From Hyphomicrobiales bacterium (GTDB lineage: Bacteria > Pseudomonadota > Alphaproteobacteria > Rhizobiales > Rhizobiaceae), in assembly GCA_003963455.1 (NCBI GenBank), contig RXJA01000058.1, forward strand, positions 47,946-111,945: a stretch of DNA of 64,000 bases, in the 5' to 3' direction. This document shows positions 16,599 to 24,733 of the stretch, piece by piece. Below the pieces are notes generated by a model that was given only the letters and a program-made list of their open reading frames with translations, made no database searches and was not told the origin of the DNA. Every line of letters begins with the position of its first letter. Position 1 is the stretch's first letter. The translations under genes were made by a program, and so were the position numbers.

Positions 16599-17702
16599 AT
16601 GCCTGACATGCGCTTTGCGCCGCCCAACCCGTTGCGGATTGCGGACCGCGCCAGCGGGCTCAATGCCGTCAGTGTGCGCAGCTACAACGAGCGCCTGGTG
16701 CTGTCGCTGCTGCTCCAGAGCAAGGACATTACCCGTCTCGAAATCGGCGAGCGAACGGGCCTATCGGCGCAGACGGTCTCCGTCATCGTCCGCTCGCTCG
16801 AGCAGGAGGGGCTGATCGCCAAGGGCGAAGCCCAGCGCGGCCGGGTCGGCCCGCCGACGGTGCCGCTTTCGCTCAACCCTGAGGGCGCCTATTCGGTCGG
16901 AATCAGCGTCGGCCACCGGCAAGTGGAAGTTGTCTTGGTAGACTTCGTCGGTACTATCCGCTCCCACGCGGTGCTGCCGTTCTCCGCCACAGCGCAGGAC
17001 ACCAACCATCCGCAATTCATGAGCGCAATCGCCAAGGCCATCGCTGATCTGCCGCAGCATCTTCATTCGCGTATCGCCGGCATCGGCCTGGCCTTACCTG
17101 AGGACAAGGCAGAGCTCGAGCTGACGCCCAGGGCTGCTCGTGAGCGGTTTGACGCGCTTCAGGACGAGGTCGAGAGGGAGATCGGCTATCCCGTCTACGT
17201 CCAGAACGACATCGCGGCCGCGGCCGGCGGCGAAAGCATGTTTGGCGTGGCCAAGAACCTTTCGGACTACCTCTTCTTCTATCTCGGTGCTCACCTCCAC
17301 AGTCGGTTGATCCTCAATCATCAGATCTACAACACGGCCGCGGCAGTAAGTTATGACGTCGGCATTCTGCGCCTGGAACAGCAGAGCTTGAAGCAAGGCA
17401 GACAGACTTCCGCGCTCTGGGAAAGGGGAGCCGACTGGCCTTCATTTGGCGAAGCGGAGGTTGAGTGGCAGCGTGAACTGGTGGAGCAGATGAGGTCATC
17501 GATCTCGGCGTTGAAGCAATTCGTGCCGATAAATTCGGTCGTCCTGTCCTCTTACGCGCCGCAGGCGGTCTGCAAGGCAATCTGCCGCGACCTGGAACAG
17601 GCCGTACCTGACATAGCCGCTGTCGCGGGCAACATCGAGCATTCACCCAAGGCAGTAGGAGCAGGAAGCCTCCCCTTCAGCTCGCGGTTCATGGTTGGCT
17701 GA
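16599..17702 (+). CDS. ROK-family transcriptional regulator
   Basis: The 367-residue protein has an N-terminal winged helix-turn-helix (DITRLEIGERTGLSAQTVSVIVRSL, about residues 45-70). A ROK/actin-like ATPase domain follows, with VQNDIAAAAGGESMFG. The canonical ROK zinc-cysteine motif is not apparent. Such proteins repress sugar uptake genes and release DNA when they bind a sugar or sugar phosphate. Its place beside the divergent hydrolase and importer makes it the likely local regulator. Confidence 0.8.
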   Translation: MPDMRFAPPNPLRIADRASGLNAVSVRSYNERLVLSLLLQSKDITRLEIGERTGLSAQTVSVIVRSLEQEGLIAKGEAQRGRVGPPTVPLSLNPEGAYSVGISVGHRQVEVVLVDFVGTIRSHAVLPFSATAQDTNHPQFMSAIAKAIADLPQHLHSRIAGIGLALPEDKAELELTPRAARERFDALQDEVEREIGYPVYVQNDIAAAAGGESMFGVAKNLSDYLFFYLGAHLHSRLILNHQIYNTAAAVSYDVGILRLEQQSLKQGRQTSALWERGADWPSFGEAEVEWQRELVEQMRSSISALKQFVPINSVVLSSYAPQAVCKAICRDLEQAVPDIAAVAGNIEHSPKAVGAGSLPFSSRFMVG

Positions 17703-17874
17703 CCCAAGAAGCCAGGCCCAGATAGGAAGAGCTTCAGCCGAATGAGAGCGCGGAGCATTCTGCCGGGTGGCAACGTGGTCCTGCCTCCAACGCTTTGCCC
17801 CAGCTTGGTCTTGAGCGAGGCAAAAAGAAGATCTCGAGACTTGATGCTTCGATCTCCATGCGCGACAAGCTTCG

Positions 17875-17899
17875 AGCGAGCCCGTTTTGCGGGCTCGCT
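17875..17899. terminator. Hairpin in the 17703-18166 intergenic region
   Basis: AGCGAGCCCG and CGGGCTCGCT form a perfect 10-bp stem around a TTTTG loop, 172 bp past the ROK gene and facing the convergent yhaN-like gene. No strong T-run follows on either strand, so termination is possible but not assured. Apart from this and a dispersed repeat at 18098, the 464-bp spacer shows nothing recognisable. Confidence 0.35.
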
Positions 17900-18097
17900 A
17901 AATATCACACGCGATCAGCAATTGACGCTGTTGGGAAACGCCTTCGCCATCGCGTCTCTCAAAACCATTGACGCGATTGATCGAGTTGAGAGATCGTCTC
18001 AAATGGGCGGTCTGCCGGCCTCCGATTACGGTTCGCACTAAGCGGTAAGCTGCCGTTCGCTTTCAGGTTTGGGCGACGTCCGTTCCTATGGCCGAGA

Positions 18098-18132
18098 TGA
18101 GGCGCAAAGCGGTCATTGGTGATTCCACTTTT
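18098..18132. repeat. Dispersed 35-bp repeat, copy 1
   Basis: TGAGGCGCAAAGCGGTCATT and the following 15 bases match 28 of 35 positions with 24271-24305 in the same orientation. GGCGCA at its start can pair with TGCGCC about 45 bases later. The two copies flank the yhaON genes and the decayed stretch after them. Confidence 0.45.
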
Positions 18133-18166
18133 TCGAAAACGTGCGCCAGCAACAATGCCGTTTGAA

Positions 18167-21100
18167 TTACCGGAGCTCGTGGATGGCCACGTTAGGGACA
18201 ACCGACTTCGCAATCTCGCACAGGTGTTGATGATGCGTGAGGTAGATCACCTGGCCCACATTTGCCATCTCACTGAACAGTCGGAAAACTTCCTCCGACC
18301 GGAGATGGTCAAAGGTTTCCATGATGTCATCAGCGATGAACGGAACAGACGGCCTGAGCTTGGCAAACTCGTAATATCCGGCAAGCCGTAGAGCCAGGTA
18401 GAGCTGAAAACGCGCGCCTTTCGACAGAGCGTCGGCGACCTTCGATTGGCCATCCCGCTGCGTGGCAATGAGCACCTCGCCGGCCTTTACAGGCTGGGTC
18501 GTCAAGCCTGTGTACTGGCGGCGCGTGATCAGGGCGAAGGCGTCGGACGCCTGGCTCATCATTCCGGACCGGTGACGTTCGCGGTAGACCCGTAGCGCGC
18601 TTTCTGCCGACATGACGCCGAGCTTCAACTCGATATAGCGGGCAGCCTTCTCCTCGATTTCGAGAAGAACCGTCCGGCGCTCCGCATCGATCCGGGCGAC
18701 CTGGCTGTCGCCGCCAATCGCATCGAGCTTGTCCGTCGCCCGGGCACGGCGGACGAGTTGCTGTTGTAGGGCTTCATCGAGGTCGGCGAGACGCCGCTCG
18801 ATTTCGGCCTTTTCCACTGCCAGCCCATCGAGATCGACGTTCTCCAGCAATGAGCGCGCCTGGGTGAAGTCATCCAGGGCAATCTCGCTCATCAATCGTT
18901 CTTCAAGCTCGGCCATTGCGCTCCGCAGGCCGTCTCGCTCGCGAAGCCGTTCATCGCGCTCAGCGACTTCGGGCAGAGTTTTCACCCCGAAAGTATCGAG
19001 CACTTGCTGCTTGGTTATTTCGTGTGCCGCGATCTCGGCGTTCAATGCCTTCTGAACGTCTTGCAACTTCTGAACATCAAGTAGGAGATTCGCCCTCGAC
19101 TCACGGGAACGATCAGCTTTTTCTAGGCGCTCGGTCAGCCTGGCGCTCACCTGTTCCGGCGCCTCCTCGTTTGATGGATCCACGGCCTGCGCACCAAGCC
19201 GAGCCACCTCTTCTGCAAAGCCAGTCCTGTCCGCCTCCATCTTGCCTATGCGGGTACGCATGGCCTCACGATCCTGCAGAGCCTTTGAGAGCTCCGAGAG
19301 CTGATCGAGCACGTTGCCAAGCCCGGTTCCGGCGATGCCGTCTTCGAGCCAGGTGCCCTTCAGCGTTTCATTGACCTCGGCCTGCCATGCAGCATCTCGC
19401 CGCTCGGCTATTTCAACAGCGAGCCGCCTGACGGCCAACTCCTCTTCCTTCGCAGCGACGCTTCTTAGCGCCTCCGCTCGTTCCGCATCGACCTTCGCCT
19501 GTCTGTCGAGAAAGCGGTCGGCGGAGACAACCATGGCGTCCAGAACCTCACCGGCTTCCGGCTGAATTCCAACGCTTCGAAGAGCCGAGGCCAGCCCGAG
19601 ACGGATCCGCTCTCCTTCGGCTGTCCCGCGTTCAATTCTTGCGCGTGCGAGCAGAATGTCGTCAAAGGCGCCAAGCGCGTCGGCGCGCGCGGACAGCCGC
19701 TCCTCCAGAAGTCCGATCAAAAGGTCGAGCGACTGCGCCTGGCAATCCTGAAGCAGGGCGCAGGCCATTTGCCCAATTTCAATTGCGGCCGTTTCAGCGC
19801 GCCTGTCCAGCTCGCCGAGCTGGGCACTGACGCGCTCTATCGCCGCTTCGGTTTCGGTCGCCTTTTGCTTGATTGCACGCAGGTCCGCGAGCTCGCCGGC
19901 ATGAGCCAGGCGCGCCGCGCCGACATGATCGTCCCAGGCCAGAGCTGCGGCAAACACGTGTGCGGTTTCGACCGTGAGGTCCAGCCGGTGATTTCGCCAG
20001 GCCTCGTCCCTATCACGGCGAATGGCTGCGGCTGTCTCATCGTCGGCGATGTCGGCCGACGCGCGGACAGCGGCCAGACGAGCCGACATCGAGATCCGGC
20101 TTTGTTCATGCTCGGCCAGACGGTCGGAATAGACTGCCCTGTCCCTTTGAAGGTCGGCGGCCAGCTTCTTCCAGGCAGCCATCTGCGTCGGCATTGGGAG
20201 AGACATCTTCGAAAGCGCCTCCGCATCTCTCGACCACGGCCGAAGGCGCCGCATCGCATCGGCCAGTCTTGTTTGCCGCTCGTCCTCGAATTCCCGCGCC
20301 TCTGCGATTTCGCGTTTGTGACCACTGGCCTTGGCTTCCGAGGAAGCTGCCATCAGCCTGGCTCTTGCGGGCTCGGGCACCGCCCTCTCCTCGCCAACGC
20401 GGCCTCGCGCCGCATTGAACCCATCAAGCGCGGCAGCGGCCTCATCGCGGGCCATCCGCAGGCTCGTCGTGATGCCGGAGCGCTGTTCGACCATGGTGCG
20501 AAGCGTGCCGACCACAACGGCCGGCAGGATGAGTCGGGGCGGATCCTGTTCGGCCGACCTTCCAAGCGCGGCGAGACAGTTTTCTACCGTCTGGTCGAGC
20601 AGTTGGACCTCCATCTTGCGGGTCGGCAGGTCCATGCCCGCGGATAGGTAGCGCGCCTTGCGGTCGGCAAGTCCTCGCACCTGCTCCGAGATCGCCAGCA
20701 CGGCTTCGTCGACCGCAATTGCCTCGATCTTTGCCTTTGCACGATCGATCTCATCGGCATTGGCCTGGAGACGGGTTCTTAAGCGTGCATCCTGATCGAT
20801 CAATTCCGCGACGCTGCCACTCCAGGTCCTGGCAGGAGACGGCATGTCCGGCAGGTCGGCCAGCCTGCTTGCCTTGCGTTTGACTTCGGCAAGGAGCGGT
20901 GCGGCGCGCGCATATCGCTCGATCGTGGCGAGCCGCGCCGACAACGCCGCGCGTTCGGCCAGGCTGCGGTCATACTTCTCCTGAGCCTCGGCCCGTTCCG
21001 TCTCGAGCGCCTCGAATGTCGAGGCCAGCGTGTCGATCGTCTCCTTGCGTGACTTGAGTTCCGCGAACCGTTTCTTCAGCAGCGCGATTTCGGTGGTTTG

Positions 21101-21637
21101 GGCTTGCTTTCGGTGAAGCCCATCTGCTTCTGTTTCCAACGCGGCCAAGACATCGCTGGCATGTCCGAGGCCAGCGCTGGCGGTGAAGAGAAGCTTGCCG
21201 AGATCGCCACGCGATTCAAGGATCGCCTTGCCGCCCGCTTCCAGCGTCTCGTCATCGAGCGAGAACATGCTGCTGTAGGTATCGCGTGACAAACCCGCGA
21301 GGTGCGCCGAAATGGCAATTTCGCTGAGTGGCCGGCCTTCGGCATCGTGCAGTGAGTTGCTGCGACTTTTGGTGCGCGAAACGGCAAGCGTCTGCCCCGC
21401 GAATTCGAGCAGCCCGCCGACGCGCATCGAGCTATAGTCGTGCAGGAAATTGTAGCGGCTGCGCTCTTCGATGCCGAAGAGCAGATCAAGGTACGCGGAA
21501 AGCGCGGTCGACTTGCCTGCCTCGTTCAGGCCGAAGACGATGTGAAAATCTGGGCCTGAAGCCGGCTTCTCTCCAAAGTCGATCGCGTTATCGGTGAACT
21601 TGCCGTAGCGGGTCAGGTCGAGGCGCCGCAATCTCAT
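18167..21637 (-). CDS. YhaN/SbcC-like ABC-class coiled-coil ATPase
   Basis: The 1156-residue protein has a Rad50/SMC-type layout. Walker A FGLNEAGKSTALSAYLDLL is at about residue 35, long heptad-rich coiled coils rich in E, R, L and A fill most of the length, and a C-terminal segment with FIADDIMETFDHLRSEEV forms the Walker B region. The opening MRLRRLDLTRYGKFTDNAI is characteristic of the YhaN branch. Its start overlaps the metallophosphoesterase gene stop by four bases (ATGA), so the two are translated together. It should pair with that protein as a Mre11-Rad50-like DNA end-processing complex. Confidence 0.85.
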   Translation of the reverse strand: MRLRRLDLTRYGKFTDNAIDFGEKPASGPDFHIVFGLNEAGKSTALSAYLDLLFGIEERSRYNFLHDYSSMRVGGLLEFAGQTLAVSRTKSRSNSLHDAEGRPLSEIAISAHLAGLSRDTYSSMFSLDDETLEAGGKAILESRGDLGKLLFTASAGLGHASDVLAALETEADGLHRKQAQTTEIALLKKRFAELKSRKETIDTLASTFEALETERAEAQEKYDRSLAERAALSARLATIERYARAAPLLAEVKRKASRLADLPDMPSPARTWSGSVAELIDQDARLRTRLQANADEIDRAKAKIEAIAVDEAVLAISEQVRGLADRKARYLSAGMDLPTRKMEVQLLDQTVENCLAALGRSAEQDPPRLILPAVVVGTLRTMVEQRSGITTSLRMARDEAAAALDGFNAARGRVGEERAVPEPARARLMAASSEAKASGHKREIAEAREFEDERQTRLADAMRRLRPWSRDAEALSKMSLPMPTQMAAWKKLAADLQRDRAVYSDRLAEHEQSRISMSARLAAVRASADIADDETAAAIRRDRDEAWRNHRLDLTVETAHVFAAALAWDDHVGAARLAHAGELADLRAIKQKATETEAAIERVSAQLGELDRRAETAAIEIGQMACALLQDCQAQSLDLLIGLLEERLSARADALGAFDDILLARARIERGTAEGERIRLGLASALRSVGIQPEAGEVLDAMVVSADRFLDRQAKVDAERAEALRSVAAKEEELAVRRLAVEIAERRDAAWQAEVNETLKGTWLEDGIAGTGLGNVLDQLSELSKALQDREAMRTRIGKMEADRTGFAEEVARLGAQAVDPSNEEAPEQVSARLTERLEKADRSRESRANLLLDVQKLQDVQKALNAEIAAHEITKQQVLDTFGVKTLPEVAERDERLRERDGLRSAMAELEERLMSEIALDDFTQARSLLENVDLDGLAVEKAEIERRLADLDEALQQQLVRRARATDKLDAIGGDSQVARIDAERRTVLLEIEEKAARYIELKLGVMSAESALRVYRERHRSGMMSQASDAFALITRRQYTGLTTQPVKAGEVLIATQRDGQSKVADALSKGARFQLYLALRLAGYYEFAKLRPSVPFIADDIMETFDHLRSEEVFRLFSEMANVGQVIYLTHHQHLCEIAKSVVPNVAIHELR

Positions 21638-22893
21638 CGCGTCGCACCTGCCTTGAGCCGGGCCGTGACTAGGTCAACGCTTCCGGCAAGCACATCGTCG
21701 AGAAATTGTTCGAACCCTGCTTCGTCCTTGCCGACGAAGCCCCGCGCATCGGGTGGCAGGTCCGCGATCGTCTTCAACACGAATTCGCGCGCTTCCAACC
21801 GAAATGCTTCTGATGCCGCATTGGCGCGCATGGACTGCGCGAGTTCCAAGGTAGGATCGGCGACATCTTCCAAGGCCCCGATAACGGAATCCGAAAGATC
21901 AAGCTCCAGCTTCTCCACCCAGGTGTTGCCCAACTGCTCCGCTGTCTGCCCGGCTTCTGCGAGCGCCAGGTCCCGGTCGCGCATCAGCGACCATGAAAGA
22001 GCGGAAGTGCCGACCAGGCGAAGGCGGGCAACAAGGTAGCGCGAGCTGGCGACCTCGCGGGCTTGTTCCAGCCCTGCTCGGACGCGGATAGCCGCCTCGC
22101 TCCATTCGGACGTCCCGGTCAGATCGACACTCACCCGCTCGAACTGCGCGACACTGGTGAGCCTCTCCTCGATCTCCACGGAGCGATCGTCAAGAATGGT
22201 GACCAGCGTGACCGATTTCTCGCCCGCCTCATTGATGTCCCTCCCTTGAGGAATCCCTGGCATCACGAGCGTGCTGGCGCCGGAATAGACCTGGCGAACG
22301 TGGATATGGCCAAGCGCCCAATAGTCAAAGCCGTGGCCGTGAAGATCGGCGACGCTGCAAGGTGCATAAACGTCATGGCCCGGGGAACCAGCCAGGCTCG
22401 TATGCATGATGCCGATGTTGGCATAGCCTTCCTGCGGAGCAGCATATTTGGGCAGCAGGCTTTCGGGCGCTTTGGGGCTGGCGAAGCTCAGTCCATGGAA
22501 CGCTACGTCTATCCCCGAGCCAGGCTGCACCACAGATTGGCAGCGGCCGCCAAAGATCGTCACCGTGTCTGGCAAGACGAGCTGCTTGGTAATCCGCGAC
22601 ATGGCGTCGTGATTGCCGCGGATCATGTAGACCCTGACGCCGGCTTGATGGAGGCGCGTCATTTGGGAGGCAAAAAAGCGTGCCGTTTTCATCGAGGTCT
22701 GGTCGCCGTCGTAAAGATCGCCGGCGATCACAAGCGCATCAACCTGCTCCGCTAGGCACAAATCCACGATGTCGATGAACGCCTGACGGCTGGCATCTCC
22801 GACCAGCTCGGCAAGCTCGGGATTGCGCAGCGCAAGCGAGCGCAACGGCGAGTCGAGATGGGCATCGGCCGTATGGATAAATCGAAATGCCAT
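21634..22893 (-). CDS. YhaO/SbcD-like metallophosphoesterase (DNA repair exonuclease)
   Basis: The start is placed at ATG 22893, behind GGGAGCG, because family homology begins at FRFIHTADAHLDSPL; the track ORF is 24 codons longer. This gives 419 residues. Metal-binding phosphoesterase motifs follow in order: TADAHLD, AGDLYDGD, IRGNHDAMSR and the later ALGHIHVRQ. It corresponds to the nuclease subunit acting with the overlapping YhaN-like ATPase. The 3' part has no recognised domain beyond the usual capping region. Confidence 0.85.
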   Translation of the reverse strand: MAFRFIHTADAHLDSPLRSLALRNPELAELVGDASRQAFIDIVDLCLAEQVDALVIAGDLYDGDQTSMKTARFFASQMTRLHQAGVRVYMIRGNHDAMSRITKQLVLPDTVTIFGGRCQSVVQPGSGIDVAFHGLSFASPKAPESLLPKYAAPQEGYANIGIMHTSLAGSPGHDVYAPCSVADLHGHGFDYWALGHIHVRQVYSGASTLVMPGIPQGRDINEAGEKSVTLVTILDDRSVEIEERLTSVAQFERVSVDLTGTSEWSEAAIRVRAGLEQAREVASSRYLVARLRLVGTSALSWSLMRDRDLALAEAGQTAEQLGNTWVEKLELDLSDSVIGALEDVADPTLELAQSMRANAASEAFRLEAREFVLKTIADLPPDARGFVGKDEAGFEQFLDDVLAGSVDLVTARLKAGATR

Positions 22894-23685
22894 GCTTAGC
22901 GCTCCCGGACCCGAACACAAGCTCGGGCAGATGCCGGCACCAGAACGAAGGCGCTCGACCGTCACGATGAGCGGTCAAAAGACATCTTGGTTTCGGTAGC
23001 AAAGTCGGGCGACCTTCGGCAACAGTGGATGGGAAGGCTGTATGAGACGGTTCCTGATGAACGTCATGATGGCTGCCGGCGGCTATCTCTGGACTGTCAT
23101 TCCAGTCCAATGTCGCGACGGTTACATGGCCGCCTTAGAGCGCGCGAGTACCCGACTCGATATCGTTCCGTTCGCCCGCTAAGGGCTTCGGTTGGTTCCG
23201 CGAGTGTCGTGTAGGCGACGAGGCTCGTGGGCACCTTCCCCGAGATGAGCTTGGCGGTTGGGATGTCCGGAGCAACCTAGCCCAGAAAAAAGCAATCGAT
23301 GCAGCCGCTCGTGCCCTACAAAGCACGACGGAAAGCCAGGGACGCTGCTGGCGTGAACCGGAACGCATGGCAAGATTGCGCGCCTTGCTGACGCGATCAG
23401 CGGCTGCTCGACTGCACCCAACCGGCCGCCCACGCTCTGGGTGTCGGCATCTATATGGCGGGCTGGCTTTGGATTTCTCCGGCTGAAATCGATATAGGAA
23501 TCCGTTCCTATTTTATTCGCCAGAGTCCATACTGCTCCCGAAACTTTTTCGGGCCCCGCTACATCAAAGTTTACAGACAGCCTCATTGCGAAGGGCGTAT
23601 GTTAAGTCAGTCAGCGGCCACTTGTACGGGCATCGCTGCTGGGAGCGATCATCATTCTCTCGCCCGCCACCAAGGAGGCAGAGAG
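22894..23685. other. Decayed intergenic stretch
   Basis: Apart from the Fic fragment at 23042-23182, no intact gene was found. Track ORFs on both strands have no recognised domain and lack ribosome sites. Confidence 0.4.
23042..23182 (+). pseudogene. C-terminal fragment of a Fic-family protein
   Basis: In one plus-strand frame the 46 codons read MRRFLMNVMMAAGGYLWTVI and go on with YMAALERASTRLDIVPFAR. This matches the end of Fic-domain proteins, where RFLMN follows the HPFxxGNGR active-site loop. The loop itself and everything before it are gone. It is a remnant of an AMP-transferase or toxin gene. Confidence 0.6.
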
Positions 23686-23896
23686 ATGCAAAAGCACCTC
23701 AATCAACCCGGAAGACCTGGACGTGCTGAAGCGCGTTTTCGATGTTCTGTGCGCGGAGCGCGGTTGCCAGCCAGGTTCACCCGATGCCGAGGCGACGGCG
23801 GTCATGCTGGTCAACCTGTTCGAATCCGGCAGGACGACCGAGGAGGAGCTGCTGGATTCGGCGCGACCAGTCCAGGCATACCGGCAGGCCAGCTGA
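23686..23896 (+). pseudogene. Frameshifted small gene of unknown function
   Basis: ATG 23686 has an excellent AGGAGG seven bases upstream, yet its frame soon leaves the protein-like sequence. The second frame reads INPEDLDVLKRVFDVLCAE and continues through ATAVMLVNLFESG to the TGA at 23894. From ATG to that stop is 211 bases, 70 codons plus one, so a single extra base between 23686 and about 23703 explains the break. I recall similar short acidic proteins as common in rhizobia; function unknown. A sequencing error is possible. Confidence 0.5.
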
Positions 23897-24270
23897 GTAA
23901 GCTTGTAGCATCGGCACCCGGCCCGAGTTCACAGCGGCTTGGCCGTGGACCCCAAATCGCAGCCAGGCATTCTGTCTCGCGCACATGGGCCGTGGCGACA
24001 TAACGGCTGCCTTTCCTCTAAACCGGTGGGCACGACGCCATCAAGCCATGCCTTCGTCAGCAGCTAGCGGAAGGTTTGCGAAGCTTTCCGCTAGACAGAT
24101 CCAATCAGTTCCAGCACCACATCAGCCCAGCCGCACGGGCGTGCGCCGCCGGGAGCCGCTTACCCATCAGACCGCGGTACCTGACATCAGCGTCCCACGG
24201 GGCGGAGACTCCCAAGAGCGCGATGCGCTCCGTCCCCGTCCGCAGCGGTACCGAGTTTGAACACCTGCGG

Positions 24271-24305
24271 TGAGACGCGAAACGGCCATTGGCGATGACA
24301 CTTTT
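24271..24305. repeat. Dispersed 35-bp repeat, copy 2
   Basis: This copy matches 18098-18132 at 28 of 35 positions. Its arms GACGCGAAA (24274-24282) and TTTCGCGTC (24303-24311) form a perfect 9-bp inverted repeat. It lies about 50 bp before the hipBA operator array. Confidence 0.45.
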
Positions 24306-24360
24306 CGCGTCGCAGAGAAAGTTTGTTAGCTCCTGATTCCGTAGTTCAGCAGCAGGCTTC

Positions 24361-24457
24361 ATACGCGATCGCGTATTAGGCAGATTTATGCGCGTTTGCG
24401 TATTATAGCAATTAATACGCGACCGCGTATATTGACATAACATACGCGAATGCGTAT
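24361..24457. promoter_or_regulatory. Four phased HipB operators and hipBA promoter
   Basis: Four 16-bp near-palindromes start at 24361, 24388, 24415 and 24442, exactly 27 bp apart. They read ATACGCGATCGCGTAT, ATGCGCGTTTGCGTAT, ATACGCGACCGCGTAT and ATACGCGAATGCGTAT. The fourth lies between TTGACA (24432-24437) and TATGTG (24455-24460), a -35/-10 pair with a 17-bp spacer, so an occupied site would block the polymerase. HipB of E. coli also represses through several operators, which supports the reading. Confidence 0.8.
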
Positions 24458-24478
24458 GTGGGGCTCTGGAGGCTTATC

Positions 24479-24733
24479 ATGACCGACCAGATCGCTCGTA
24501 ACGAAAAGCAACTCGGCGCCATTCTGCGTCGCGCCCGCAGACAGGCCGACCTCACACAAGAAGCGCTAGGCAAGCAAATTCACCTGCGCCAGGCCACTGT
24601 GTCCCGCCTTGAGGCCGGCGAGCCAGCGGTGCAGCTCAGTACCTTGATGGCTGCTCTCTACGCCCTCGACCTTGAACTTGTCGTTCGACCACGCAGCAAA
24701 GGCAGCGCCGCTGAGATCGAGGACCTGTTCTGA
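24479..24733 (+). CDS. hipB: HipB-like antitoxin (XRE helix-turn-helix)
   Basis: The 84-residue protein, starting at ATG 24479, is a Cro/C1-type helix-turn-helix protein: LGAILRRARRQADLTQEALG, then QATVSRLEAGEPAVQLSTL. HipB binds operator DNA and neutralises the HipA kinase. Its stop overlaps the hipA start by one base (TGATG). The four phased palindromes upstream are its expected binding sites. CTCTGGAGG upstream provides the ribosome site. Confidence 0.85.
   Translation: MTDQIARNEKQLGAILRRARRQADLTQEALGKQIHLRQATVSRLEAGEPAVQLSTLMAALYALDLELVVRPRSKGSAAEIEDLF

Noticed and set aside
24361-24457. CRISPR-like array
   Set aside because: Repeats are 16-bp palindromes with 11-bp spacers before hipB, which fits operators and not CRISPR.
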